64,000 bases of DNA from SBAX01 sp964646605 (GCA_964646605.1 CAZYEX010000096.1:42901-106900); one strand, 5' to 3'. Numbered from the stretch's first letter, positions 37,267 to 46,627 are shown. The notes: generated from the sequence alone by a model not told the origin. A program made the numbers and translations.

Positions 37267-39036
37267 ATGTCGAGTGGAAATCGCATCTGCCTTGTGTTGA
37301 TTCCGGCGTGCGTTGCGTTTACGGGCATGGCCGCGGGCGATCCGCCGGGCGTTGAGGCGGAAGCGTGGAAAGCCGTCGCGGTGGATGGACTTGCTCTGCT
37401 GGACTTGCCTCGGCTGGACTGGGGTCCTCCCGAGCCGTCGGGAAGCGCGGCGGGTTCCGACGACGTGGTACCGGCGGACCGCGTGCGCTGGCACATGCCT
37501 GATCCGGAGTTGGATCGGCAGTCGCTGTTGGATGTGCAGGCCAAGGCGCAGGCGGATGGGGACAAGACCACCGCCGGGCAGATCACGCGGGTGTTCGGAC
37601 GCACGGACCTCATCCGGCGACCGAATCAGGTGCATCTGACACTCGAGGACGCCTTGCGACGAACACTCGAGAACAACTATGCGATCCGGATTCTCAGCTA
37701 TAACCCCGCGATCGAGATGACCCGCGTGGTGGAGGCCGAAGCCGCCTTCGACGCCGCATTTTTCACCAACATCACCAAGAACAACGTCGACCGTCCCTCG
37801 GGCAACCAGCTTCAATCCACGGATCTGGACTTCTTCAGCTCCAGCTATGGGATTCGCAAGGTGCTGCCCACGGGGATGTCGGTTCGGGCCAGCTACGATT
37901 TGTCCCGCACCAAGTCGGCGATTTCGTTTCAGCAGGTCAACCCGGAATACATCAGCAACTTCATCTTCGAAATGCGGCAACCGCTGCTGCGGAGCTTCGG
38001 CATCGATCACAACCGCTCGTTCATCGTGCTGGCGCAGAATGACCGGCGTATCGGAGCCCACGCTTTTCGTCGGCAAGTCCGGGACACGTTGCGGCAGGCG
38101 GAGGAGTTTTACTGGCGGTTGGTGCAGGCCCGGCGGGACGTGGTGGTGAGCGCCCGGTTGCTCGCGGAGTACGAGACGATCTACGATTACCTGGCGGCGC
38201 GGAAGGAGTTCGACATTACGCCGGTGCAGATCGCAGCCACCAAGGCCAACCTGGAACAAGCCAAGTTTGACTTTGTGCGGCGGCGGGCGGCGGTGTTCGA
38301 CGCCGAGGATCGTCTGACGGGGGCGATGAACGCGGACGACATCAACCTGGCGGACGACTCGGAGATCATCCCCGACGACTTTCCGAAGATGCACCGCATC
38401 GTGGTCGATCGTCTGGCCGAGTTGCAGTCGGCGTTGGATCACCGGCCGGAGATCAAAGAGCAGGAGTTGCGTGTGGCCAACGCCCAGATCGCCGTCGGTC
38501 GTGCGAAGAACGGAGAACTGCCGCGCTTCGATTTAACCTTCCGCCAGACGTATGACGGGCTGGCGGGCAACGCCGATCGGTCGTTTGACGAACTCACGCG
38601 CGGCAAGTTTATCGAGTATTTCATCGGGGTGGAGTTCGAGCTTCCCATCGGAAACCGCGGTCCGCGGGCGGCGCACCAGCGCTCGCGATTGCAACACGCC
38701 CAGGCCGTGGCGAGTCTGCGGAAGGTGTTCGAGGACGTGATCCTGGACGTGAACCTGGCGACGCGGGCCATGTCCACGGCGTACGATCAGATTCAGCCCA
38801 GCTACGAGGCGGCCGTGGCCCGCGAGCGAGAGGTGAGCCTTGCTGTGGCGCGGGCGGAGCGTAAGGATTACAGCACGCTGACCAGCGAACTCGGGGCCCG
38901 TCAGTCGCTGGCCAACGCCCGCCGGGCGATGCTGGCGGCCACCGTGGACTACAACGTCGCCATCATCGACCTGGAACGGGCCAAAGGTACCCTCCTCGAA
39001 TACAACAACGTCGTCATCCCTGAAACCGGGGACTAG
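37267..39036 (+). CDS. TolC-like outer-membrane efflux protein
   Basis: 589 residues from ATG 37267, chosen because it opens a signal peptide (ICLVLIPACVAFTGMAAG). An N-terminal extension of about 100 residues precedes the family start (VHLTLEDALRRTLENNYAIR). Residues ~120-580 show the long alternating coiled-coil helices and beta segments of outer-membrane efflux channels (YWRLVQARRDVVVSARLLAE; FDITPVQIAATKANLEQAKF; SLANARRAMLAATVDYNVAI). It should form a trimeric export duct with an inner-membrane pump and adaptor, neither of which is adjacent. Confidence 0.85.
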   Translation: MSSGNRICLVLIPACVAFTGMAAGDPPGVEAEAWKAVAVDGLALLDLPRLDWGPPEPSGSAAGSDDVVPADRVRWHMPDPELDRQSLLDVQAKAQADGDKTTAGQITRVFGRTDLIRRPNQVHLTLEDALRRTLENNYAIRILSYNPAIEMTRVVEAEAAFDAAFFTNITKNNVDRPSGNQLQSTDLDFFSSSYGIRKVLPTGMSVRASYDLSRTKSAISFQQVNPEYISNFIFEMRQPLLRSFGIDHNRSFIVLAQNDRRIGAHAFRRQVRDTLRQAEEFYWRLVQARRDVVVSARLLAEYETIYDYLAARKEFDITPVQIAATKANLEQAKFDFVRRRAAVFDAEDRLTGAMNADDINLADDSEIIPDDFPKMHRIVVDRLAELQSALDHRPEIKEQELRVANAQIAVGRAKNGELPRFDLTFRQTYDGLAGNADRSFDELTRGKFIEYFIGVEFELPIGNRGPRAAHQRSRLQHAQAVASLRKVFEDVILDVNLATRAMSTAYDQIQPSYEAAVAREREVSLAVARAERKDYSTLTSELGARQSLANARRAMLAATVDYNVAIIDLERAKGTLLEYNNVVIPETGD

Positions 39037-39144
39037 GGCGGACACCCGTTCCTTCATTCCGATTTGGCATCCGACGCACCCCAGACGGCTCGTGCATCGG
39101 CGGGTTCTTTGTGCTATCATGGACCGGTTCCATGGCGGGCCGGT

Positions 39145-39438
39145 ATGACCCTCGACGATCTTCAAACACTCATCGACCGGATGTACAGCGACAAGGACCG
39201 CCGTCGCGGGGCGGAGGCGACGTTCTTGTGGTTTTCGGAGGAGATCGGGGAACTGGCCGCGGCGCTTCGGGAAGGTAGTCACGAGGAGAGATGTTCGGAG
39301 TTCGCGGATGTGATGGCGTGGTTGGTGACCTTGGCCAACGTCTGCGGGGTCAACCTGGACGCTGCGGTTGCAGAAAAGTACGGACGAGGGTGTCCGGGTT
39401 GTGGGGAGATGGTTTGTTCGTGCGATTCGAAGCCGTAG
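39145..39438 (+). CDS. MazG-like nucleotide pyrophosphohydrolase
   Basis: 97 residues from ATG 39145. It has the MazG helices FLWFSEEIGELAAALREG (EExxE metal site) and SEFADVMAWLVTLANVCGVN (ExxD metal site), as in enzymes that split non-canonical or stress-related nucleoside triphosphates. The C-terminus adds a Cys cluster, CPGCGEMVCSC, which could bind zinc and is not part of the catalytic fold. It lies 109 bases after the TolC-like gene. Confidence 0.85.
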   Translation: MTLDDLQTLIDRMYSDKDRRRGAEATFLWFSEEIGELAAALREGSHEERCSEFADVMAWLVTLANVCGVNLDAAVAEKYGRGCPGCGEMVCSCDSKP

Positions 39439-39476
39439 ACATTCGCGCTCACGGTCGGTTGGGGGAGCGCCGCGCG

Positions 39477-39526
39477 GGCTGACCCTTTACGCTGCGCGTG
39501 AAGGGCGAGTGCCCGCGGCTCGCCGG
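39477..39526. repeat. CCCTT-ACGC dispersed palindrome, copy B
   Basis: CCCTTTACGCTGCGCGTGAA, then GGGCGAGTGCCCGCGGCTC; same core as copies A and C. It sits between the MazG-like gene and the FHA-phosphatase gene, whose ATG is 12 bases beyond it. Confidence 0.75.
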
Positions 39527-39537
39527 GCGCTGGGAAA

Positions 39538-41154
39538 ATGGCGGAACTGGTTCTTACATTGTCGGATGGGCGGACGATGCGGCACCGGCTGGGTCCGCGC
39601 GCCGCGGTCATCGGCCGCGAGGCGACCTGCGACATCCCCACCGACGACCCCAGCACCTCGCGCCGCCACGCCCGCATTGTCCCCGCCGGTTCGGGATACA
39701 TGGTCGAGGACCTGGGCAGCAAGAACGGGACGCTGATCAACGACCAGCCGTCCTCCGGAGCCGTGCATCTCCACGACGGCGACAAGATTCTCATGGGGGC
39801 GACCTCGGCGGTCTTTCGGGAATCGGAAGGCCATCTGTCCACCTCGATCGTCGTCGCCGACGACCTCACGCAGAGCCACAGCACGCACTACGTCGCCAAG
39901 GATCGGCGTCTGGCGCTGTCGCAACGTCGCCTGGAAATGATCTACGAATTGAGCGAGCGGCTGACGACGCTGCAGAGCCGCGAGGCTCTCTTGGAAACGG
40001 CGATGTCCATCTGCTTCGAAACCCTGCAATTCGAGCGCGGGGCGGTGGGCATTCGTCGGCGGAACCAGCGTGCGGTGGATTGGCCGGTGGTGCGCAATCT
40101 GCGCGGGGCGGAGGGAGAGCTGACCATCAGCCGGTCGCTTCTGGTGCGGGCGTTGGAGCACGGGGAGCGGGCGATTTTTACGGATGACGGCGCCTCGCGG
40201 GCGGATCCCACGGTGAGCATGGTGCAACACGGCATTCGATCGGCCATGTGCGTGCCCCTGATCCACGCCGACCAGACGCTGGGAGTGATTTACGGCGACC
40301 GGGTGAGCACCTCCACGACCTACACCAACGAGGACATTGATTTTCTGGCGGCGATCGCCCGGCAGGTGAGCATCGGATTGATCAATTGCAACCTGATGGA
40401 CGACCAGCGGCAGATGGAGCGGTTAAACCGCGACATCGACATGGCCCGCAACATCCAGGCGGGTCTGTTTCCGGCGGCGCTTCCCAACCGTGCCGATCTA
40501 CGGGTCGCGGTGCTCAACGATCCGGGTCAGAAAGTCAGCGGCGATTACTACGACGTGATGGAGCGCCCGGACGGGCGGGTGTGGTGCGTGGTGGCGGACG
40601 TGACCGGCGAGGGCGTCGCGGCGGCGCTGCAAATGGCCAACTTTCAGGCATTTGCGCGGGTCACGGTGACGGAGAGCGACGATCCCGGCCAACTGCTGGC
40701 GCGGTGGAACCAGTTCATCTGCGCCAATACGACGCGCTCGCGGTTCATCACCTGCTTGTTGATGTTGGTGGACGCCAAGGCTCGGACGGTTCAGGCGGCC
40801 AGCGCCGGTCATTGCTCGCCGTTCGTGGTTCGCGCAGACGGAGGATCGGCGCTGGAATTAACGGTCGACTCAGGGTACCCGCTGGGAGTGGTCGAGAATC
40901 AAGCGTATTCGTCGGCGCTGCACGAATTGGGTTCGGGCAACGCGGCTCTGTTCTGCTACACCGACGGAATCAGCGAGGCTCTGGACGGTTCGGGGCAGGT
41001 TTTCGGTCGAGAACGGTTGCTGGAAGCCCTGTGTACGAAGGGTGAGCTGAATCCGCAGGCACTCATCAAGCACGTTCGCAAACAAGTCGCGGCGTTCGTC
41101 GGAGCGGCGGAGCAAAGCGACGACATCACCATGCTTTCGGTGTGGATTGCGTAG
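39538..41154 (+). CDS. FHA-GAF-PP2C (SpoIIE-type) phosphatase
   Basis: 538 residues, cytoplasmic signalling protein. The N-terminal FHA domain (~5-100) has AVIGREATCDIPTDDPSTSR then RHARI and LGSKNGTLIND, which bind phosphothreonine. A GAF domain spans ~135-290. The C-terminal PP2C/RsbU-like phosphatase (~310-538) has MARNIQAGLFPAALPN, SGDYYDVM, VVADVTGEGVAAALQMANFQ, SAGHCSPFV, CYTDGISEALD and SDDITMLSV, whose Asp residues bind Mn/Mg. It probably dephosphorylates an anti-sigma antagonist or kinase target; no such partner gene is adjacent, though an Hanks kinase lies at 6956. Confidence 0.92.
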   Translation: MAELVLTLSDGRTMRHRLGPRAAVIGREATCDIPTDDPSTSRRHARIVPAGSGYMVEDLGSKNGTLINDQPSSGAVHLHDGDKILMGATSAVFRESEGHLSTSIVVADDLTQSHSTHYVAKDRRLALSQRRLEMIYELSERLTTLQSREALLETAMSICFETLQFERGAVGIRRRNQRAVDWPVVRNLRGAEGELTISRSLLVRALEHGERAIFTDDGASRADPTVSMVQHGIRSAMCVPLIHADQTLGVIYGDRVSTSTTYTNEDIDFLAAIARQVSIGLINCNLMDDQRQMERLNRDIDMARNIQAGLFPAALPNRADLRVAVLNDPGQKVSGDYYDVMERPDGRVWCVVADVTGEGVAAALQMANFQAFARVTVTESDDPGQLLARWNQFICANTTRSRFITCLLMLVDAKARTVQAASAGHCSPFVVRADGGSALELTVDSGYPLGVVENQAYSSALHELGSGNAALFCYTDGISEALDGSGQVFGRERLLEALCTKGELNPQALIKHVRKQVAAFVGAAEQSDDITMLSVWIA

Positions 41155-41198
41155 GGTCGCGCCGCGAGGATGCCGTGGGCATTGCATCGCATCGGCGA

Positions 41199-42425
41199 TC
41201 AGCAGAGGGCGGGCTCGGGGGCATCGACCGTGTCCGCGGGCTTGCCCTTGACGCTTCGCGTAAAGGGGAGCCGCCCGCGGCTCTGATGCGAATATACTTT
41301 TGCCGTCTTGAGAAGTCGGCGGTAGTAGGACTCGTAGGCCTGGGCGGCGGCGAGGAAATCGAAATCGGCGGAGCGTCTTCTCACTGCGGCGCCGAGTTGA
41401 CGGCGAAGGGCGGGCGTTTCGCAAAGGCGCAACACGGCGCGGGCGAGGGTGCGGACGCAGCCCGTGGGGACGACGAGCCCTTCGACTCCGTCGCGGACGA
41501 TCCGGGCGTGGTCGCCGACGTTCGTGGTGACGACCGGCAATCCCGAGGCCATGGCTTCCAGCAGGGCGTTGCTCATTTCTTCGGAGTCGCTGGTGCAGGC
41601 GTAGAGGTCGAGTGCGGCGAGCACGTCCGCCACGTCCTCGCGCACTCCCGCCCAATGGACCCGCTCCTCCAGGCCGAGGGATCGGACTTTTTGGGTGAGT
41701 TCGTTTCGCAAGGGGCCGTCGCCGACGACCACGACGTGCAGGTCGGGCACTCTTGCGGCGAGCGATTGCGCCGCGGCGAACAGCAGGTCATGGCGCTTTA
41801 CCGGTGTCAGAGCGCCCACGATGCCCAAGGCGATGGCGCGATCCGGAATATGGAGGGTCGACCGGGTCGAGGAGCGCTGCTCGGCATCGCGCGGCGCGAA
41901 CCGCGTTCGATCGACGCCGTTGGGAAGGACCGTAATGCGCTCGCGGGGAACACCGAGTTCCCGTTCGAGTCGCATCTGCCCGGAGTGCGAAACGCTGGTG
42001 AAGGCGGCGCCGGTCCGGCGGGCGACCCACGCGATACAGCGATCTCGGGGTTGAAAGGGCCCGGCGCGGTCCAGTCCGTGGAAACCGAGAACCGTGCGAA
42101 CTCGACGGTCCAGGACGGTTGCGATCTCGGTGTCGGCCCAACACCCCGCATTTCGCGCGTGGACGACGGCGGGCCGCCAATGGCGAACGACCTTCCGCAG
42201 TTGAGACGCCATCCCGCGGCAACGGCTCACCGCCCCGAGCGACCAGCAGGCGACCTCGTCGGGCAGTTCGGCGGCCAGCGGTCCGGCATCGCGTAAGGTC
42301 ACGATCGCGTGTCGCAGTTCCGAGCGGTCCCAGGTCCGAAGCAGCGCCAGCAGCGTTCGTTCCGTGCCCCCGCCGGAAAGCGAGTGGACGACATGGAGGA
42401 TGAGAGGGCGAGCGTCAGAGTCCAT
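41199..42425 (-). CDS. Glycosyltransferase family 4, with repeat-derived C-terminus
   Basis: 408 residues from ATG 42425, which overlaps the upstream ligase gene by 11 bases. GT-B fold: LHVVHSLSGGGTERTLLALL at the N-terminus, then VSHSGQMRL, VLPNGVDRTRF, GIVGALTPVKRHDLL, VVGDGPLRNEL and CTSDSEEMSNALLEAMASGL with the GT4 E-x7-E. It likely adds a sugar during polysaccharide assembly. The last ~25 residues (RGRLPFTRSVKGKPADTVDA) are encoded by dispersed repeat copy C and do not belong to the family; the enzyme core ends near YYRRLLKTAK. It is the last gene of a four-gene operon. Confidence 0.9.
   Translation of the reverse strand: MDSDARPLILHVVHSLSGGGTERTLLALLRTWDRSELRHAIVTLRDAGPLAAELPDEVACWSLGAVSRCRGMASQLRKVVRHWRPAVVHARNAGCWADTEIATVLDRRVRTVLGFHGLDRAGPFQPRDRCIAWVARRTGAAFTSVSHSGQMRLERELGVPRERITVLPNGVDRTRFAPRDAEQRSSTRSTLHIPDRAIALGIVGALTPVKRHDLLFAAAQSLAARVPDLHVVVVGDGPLRNELTQKVRSLGLEERVHWAGVREDVADVLAALDLYACTSDSEEMSNALLEAMASGLPVVTTNVGDHARIVRDGVEGLVVPTGCVRTLARAVLRLCETPALRRQLGAAVRRRSADFDFLAAAQAYESYYRRLLKTAKVYSHQSRGRLPFTRSVKGKPADTVDAPEPALC
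41241..41285. repeat. CCCTTGACGC...GCGTAAAGGG dispersed palindrome, copy C
   Basis: CTTG then CCCTTGACGCTTCGCGTAAA, GGGGAGCCGCCCGCGGCTC: nearly identical to copy A at 35115. It lies within the 3' end of the glycosyltransferase gene and supplies part of its C-terminus. Confidence 0.8.
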
Positions 42426-43773
42426 AGGCGAGCCTTGGCGTTTCCGCCGCTTCCGGGGAATCCGGTTGTTCTTCGAGACTCGCCGGTACGGTGGTGCGAG
42501 CCTCGACTTCGCGCCGCACGCCGCGGTACAGACAGAGGGGGAAAGCCAGCACCCACCAAAATGACTCGCAGTAGAAGCGCTGCGTTCCCAACGCGGTGAC
42601 GCAATACGTGACCAGGGAGATGAGCAATCCATAGGAGAGCATCTTCGTCTCAAACGGTTTTTCGCAAAGCGGGGCCAGTCTCGAGGCGCGATGGAGCATG
42701 ACCGCCGATCCGCCCACGATCATCAGGAACACGATGCCGCCCTGCACCCCGAGCTCTACGAAACAGACGATCAGTGAATTGTGGGTGGATCTCCGGTAAT
42801 GCCGCCGGTCGTAGTCCCCGATGATTTGCGTGAAGTTGCCCACGCCGATTCCCAGAGGATGATCGGCGAGGATTCGCCAAGACGCCTCCCAGATTTCCTT
42901 TCGGCTGATGGTCGCCAGGTCGGTGTCCAGCGCCGCTTGATCGGTCATGGTGCCCATGCGCAGCCAAAAGTTATCATCGGTCAGCGCGAAGGTGAGGGCG
43001 CATCCGGATATGAGCAAGGCATGGATGCGATAGCGTTTCACTCTGGGGGCCAGCATGAACGCCGTAAGAATACCGCACACCAGACCGATGAACGCGGAGC
43101 GCGTACGGCACATGATGATGGCATTGACGGAAAATGCGCCGGACACGGCGGCCAGCAGTTTCCATTTCCATTTCCGAACGATGAGGAACATGGCTCCGAT
43201 GATGGGCAACATGGCGCTCAAATGTGCCGCAGCGCCGGAGGTAGTAGAGAAATCCGGACCGCCGATTCGCTCTAGTCTTCCCAGGACGAAGGCGGACGTC
43301 GGCGCCGTGTATGCGTCGTAGCCCAGGTACAGCGATCCGACCACAAGCGTCCAGAGAATCATATGCAGGTTGCGACGCGTGCTTGCCAGACGGGCGAGCA
43401 TGAGTGTGAACAGCAGGACTTTCCAGAATTTCTCAAACTCCCACCGAGCCGTGGGACCGAACCCGATACCCAACAGAGCGGTCATACATCCGATGAGAAA
43501 CAGTCCCACGACGCCCCATTCCCACCAGGAAAAAACAGGACGAACCTCCGGTACCTTGCGTCGAGCTGTAATCATTCCCAGAGCCGTGAACCCGGCGGCC
43601 AGAAAGGAGAAACGGATTCCAATGTCGGTGAGCGGAGTACCCCACCACGTGGAAGTAGGATCAGTCTGATAGACGACGAGGTAGCTCAACATACCCCAGA
43701 TGGGGTTGGCCAGCGCCAAAAAGCACGCCGTCCAGAAAACGCCGAAAAACAGGATGGTTCGTAGGGGCCACAT
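42415..43773 (-). CDS. O-antigen ligase / polymerase-like membrane protein
   Basis: 452 residues with about ten to twelve membrane helices (ILFFGVFWTACFLALANPIW; LLISLVTYCVTALGTQRFYC). The long periplasmic loop near residues 280-350 contains DHPLGIGVGNFTQII and RSTHNSLIVCFVELGVQGGI, the HN-x-x-L ... E-x-G-x-x-G signature of the Wzy/WaaL family. It should polymerise lipid-linked glycan repeats or ligate them to an acceptor. Spacing is 2 bases after the transglutaminase-like gene and an 11-base overlap with the glycosyltransferase, so it is translationally coupled. Confidence 0.88.
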   Translation of the reverse strand: MWPLRTILFFGVFWTACFLALANPIWGMLSYLVVYQTDPTSTWWGTPLTDIGIRFSFLAAGFTALGMITARRKVPEVRPVFSWWEWGVVGLFLIGCMTALLGIGFGPTARWEFEKFWKVLLFTLMLARLASTRRNLHMILWTLVVGSLYLGYDAYTAPTSAFVLGRLERIGGPDFSTTSGAAAHLSAMLPIIGAMFLIVRKWKWKLLAAVSGAFSVNAIIMCRTRSAFIGLVCGILTAFMLAPRVKRYRIHALLISGCALTFALTDDNFWLRMGTMTDQAALDTDLATISRKEIWEASWRILADHPLGIGVGNFTQIIGDYDRRHYRRSTHNSLIVCFVELGVQGGIVFLMIVGGSAVMLHRASRLAPLCEKPFETKMLSYGLLISLVTYCVTALGTQRFYCESFWWVLAFPLCLYRGVRREVEARTTVPASLEEQPDSPEAAETPRLAYGL

Positions 43774-43775
43774 CG

Positions 43776-44759
43776 TCAGATTCCAGCCGTGGCACCCTTT
43801 GCAAAATCATGAGCGATGTCGCCCGCATTTTGGCATTCAATTCCAAGGGGTGCCGCGCGACCGACGTGCGTGTACCGCCGGCGGCCGATGCACAGCCGCA
43901 GCATGACCATGCACACCGCCCCAGTCCCGACTGCCATACATACAAAAAGCTGTGGTTCCTCGATGAAACGCGGTCTTGGCCAGGCATACAGTGTTTCACC
44001 GAACAGACTGTAGAGCACACCCTGGGCGAACTGCGTCATCGAGTTCTTGTTCCAATTGATGGAACTCGCCAATGTATACGGACTCGCGCCCGCATTGTAG
44101 TAATGGGCGGGGTGGGAACTGGGCAAGGTCGTTCGCATGTCCTCCAGCCGGGACGTAAGGATGGAAGGATCGCGGCGCAGGTCCGACAGGCCGAAGTACC
44201 GTTGTGTGGATACATCGGGAAAAAACAACTCATAGGCAGGATCCACGACCATAGTTTTTCCGGAGGGGAGGTAGGCGCAAACGACGGTGTGTGTGGGACG
44301 TTGCGTCTTGGGGTCAAAACACATGACGGGACCGGCCTGCACTCCGGCATGAGTAAGCAAGGCGCTCAGGAGTCGTGACTTGTCCGCACAGTCGCCGCCG
44401 CCGCGAAGCACTTGCATGGGGGTGGCGCGCAGTCGGGGAATGAGAAAGGCGTCGAAGTTCTCGCGCGTCGGACGCAAAGCATGAACGAAGTGCAGCAAAG
44501 CCAGGATTCGATCGGTGGGTCGTGGATGATCGGCAACGACACGCTCACACACCTGCTGCAGTTCAAGGCCGTCCCGCTCGTAGGCAACATAGGCAAACAC
44601 GGAAGAAACACCCAATACAATCGCAATGAGAGTAGTCAGGCGACACACGCATGATCGGAGCCGGGAATGGACGTGGCGTGTATGTGTGGTCACAGTTCCG
44701 CCTTTGGCCGCCCGTTGACGAATGGTCGTCGAGGAGTCGCGTAATTCAGAGGGGTTCAT
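43776..44759 (-). CDS. Membrane-anchored transglutaminase-like protein
   Basis: 327 residues from ATG 44759 (a TTG start at 44828 is possible), overlapping the upstream gene by 14 bases. A membrane helix lies at ~40-57 (LTTLIAIVLGVSSVFAYVAY). The external part has a transglutaminase-like core: GGGDCADKSRLLSALLTHAG (Cys), PTHTVVCAYLPSG (His), MVVDPAYELFF (Asp), a complete catalytic triad order. A second helix lies near 275-290 (LFVCMAVGTGAVCMVMLRLC). Inside a polysaccharide operon it may cleave or crosslink a peptide or amide; this is inference. No close family name is known to me. Confidence 0.75.
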   Translation of the reverse strand: MNPSELRDSSTTIRQRAAKGGTVTTHTRHVHSRLRSCVCRLTTLIAIVLGVSSVFAYVAYERDGLELQQVCERVVADHPRPTDRILALLHFVHALRPTRENFDAFLIPRLRATPMQVLRGGGDCADKSRLLSALLTHAGVQAGPVMCFDPKTQRPTHTVVCAYLPSGKTMVVDPAYELFFPDVSTQRYFGLSDLRRDPSILTSRLEDMRTTLPSSHPAHYYNAGASPYTLASSINWNKNSMTQFAQGVLYSLFGETLYAWPRPRFIEEPQLFVCMAVGTGAVCMVMLRLCIGRRRYTHVGRAAPLGIECQNAGDIAHDFAKGATAGI

Positions 44760-46422
44760 TGCGGTCTCGTCTGTCGATAGTGAGGCTGACGCGAATGGGA
44801 CGACCGGTGCGAGGCATGGGAATGTCAATGTGATCCACCTGGCGGGTCAGAGGTTGCACCAAACGATAGACGTCCAGATGGGCCGCCAAGCGAGCCGATT
44901 TCCCCTCGCCGGTCAAATCGTGAGAGGCAATGCGTTGATAGTCTCCGCCATCGACAAGGTATTGCCGCAGCCATTCGTCCTCAACTGTGCCGACCACGTT
45001 TTCGCGCTCGATGAAAATGTACTCGATCGCCAGTCGGCGCATTAGGACGGCTACCTGCTGCTCATTGTCAACATACGATTGCAAGTCCAGAGCGGGGCCG
45101 GCGATGCAGGTGTAGAGAAGCTTGCTGCCGCGCAGAACCACGGCGCGTCGAAAGGGAACGTTCTGACGAACCGCGAATACGAAGTCGCCGTCGCGCAGAC
45201 CGCTGAAGAGGACGGGGCGATCGCGAATATCCTCGCGATGGGTCGAGACGATGGAAGTGTAGTCCGGCGCGTGACGGGCGGGGCGGAGAAAGGCATGACT
45301 GCAAAGAAGACCCGTACAGACGAGCGCGGCGACAGTCCGAGCACGTGCCCATAGGGCACACTCGAGGAGTTGTTGGAGAGCGATCGCCGACCATACGGCG
45401 AGTGGGAATAAGCCGACATAGAAAAAGCGCGGGACCTTCAGGCTGGCGGTGGTGACCATGACGTAGGCGGCGAGGAACCAACTCGCAAGAAACAGGCAGA
45501 GCAACGGCTGGCGGCGGGCGGACAGAACCGCTCCTACGGCGGCGAATAGAACCACCATCCATCCCACTAGGTAGGGCAGGGCGCGGACGTAGAAGGTCAA
45601 GGCGCCGGGGCTCCAGGGATCGGGATAGGTGTGATAGCCGGATAGAGTTTTCGCGCACGCCTCGTCGAGCGAGAGCATGACCAGAGCCAGGAAACCGCCT
45701 GCACCGAGGAGCAGGGCAACGGCGTGAGTCCAGGGAACCAGGCGGCGCCAAGCCAGAACCAGTAGCGTCAGCGCCGCGGCGCAGGGCAAAAACACCGCAG
45801 TCTGCTTGAACATGACGGCGAGCAAGGCCAGGGCGATGAACGATGCCAGGCGCGATTTTTTTGGTTGAGCCACGTATCCTTGAAAGCAGACCGCGGCACA
45901 GACCAGCATGGCCACCGTAGGGATCTCGAGCATGGTCTGGCGTCCCCAAAGCGTCGTGGATGGAAGTGTCAATAACATGACACCGGCCATTGCGCCGGCG
46001 AGGCGCCCGGCGACGCAGCGCACGAACCAGAATGTCGCCAGGACGGCCACGCACCCGAAGAACATCACACAAAGACGCGCGGACACGCCGGAGATGCCGA
46101 ACACGGCGAAAAAGGCGGCTTCGACCACGGCGAACCCGGGCGGGTAGTGCCGGCCGATGCCCAGCGTCGGATAGTGGCCATATTGTTGTTCGGCGAACTG
46201 CATCGGCGCGAGCCAGGCGGACGGTCCGGCCATGACCCAGTCGTGGATCAACACGCCGTCCATGAGGTGGGCCGCGGAGTCGGCGTCGGCCAAGGCTCCC
46301 AGGGTAATGTCCTTGCCGAGAACCAGTCCCGTCGCGGCGATGAGCGCGACGATCAAGGCGAGGTCGGCGAACCGAACCGTTGCCGACGGGTTTGGCGGAG
46401 GTCTGGTGTTGGTTCCCAACAT
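44746..46422 (-). CDS. Glycosyltransferase family 39-like membrane protein
   Basis: 558 residues from ATG 46422. There are about ten to eleven helices, first LALIVALIAATGLVLG. The first external loop carries LADADSAAHLMDG (acidic catalytic-type pair) and YGHYPTLGIGRHYPPGFAVV, as in PMT/ArnT-like GT-C enzymes that use polyprenyl-phosphate sugars. A soluble C-terminal part of about 160 residues follows (IVSTHREDIRDRPVLFSGLR onward). First gene of the four-gene minus-strand operon; it most likely transfers a sugar outside the inner membrane. Confidence 0.85.
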   Translation of the reverse strand: MLGTNTRPPPNPSATVRFADLALIVALIAATGLVLGKDITLGALADADSAAHLMDGVLIHDWVMAGPSAWLAPMQFAEQQYGHYPTLGIGRHYPPGFAVVEAAFFAVFGISGVSARLCVMFFGCVAVLATFWFVRCVAGRLAGAMAGVMLLTLPSTTLWGRQTMLEIPTVAMLVCAAVCFQGYVAQPKKSRLASFIALALLAVMFKQTAVFLPCAAALTLLVLAWRRLVPWTHAVALLLGAGGFLALVMLSLDEACAKTLSGYHTYPDPWSPGALTFYVRALPYLVGWMVVLFAAVGAVLSARRQPLLCLFLASWFLAAYVMVTTASLKVPRFFYVGLFPLAVWSAIALQQLLECALWARARTVAALVCTGLLCSHAFLRPARHAPDYTSIVSTHREDIRDRPVLFSGLRDGDFVFAVRQNVPFRRAVVLRGSKLLYTCIAGPALDLQSYVDNEQQVAVLMRRLAIEYIFIERENVVGTVEDEWLRQYLVDGGDYQRIASHDLTGEGKSARLAAHLDVYRLVQPLTRQVDHIDIPMPRTGRPIRVSLTIDRRDRNEPL

Positions 46423-46627
46423 AGTGCGTTGCAGCGCGCGGTCATCCCGTGGAAAGAGTCGCTCCCTTTGCCCGACTATGCTTATCGGACACGGATATGG
46501 GGTGATTGAGGTGACACGCTCGACGGCGGCTGCCTGAGTTATCTGGACGTTGGCGACCACGCGGATTACTCTGTGAGACTGCCTGCACGAGTGTGGAAAC
46601 GGCTGTGCCGGCACGGGGGACGGCCGG

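Noticed and set aside
37138..38442. 434-residue antisense frame across the TolC-like gene
   Set aside because: No recognisable protein and no start signals; opposite strand is a full efflux protein.
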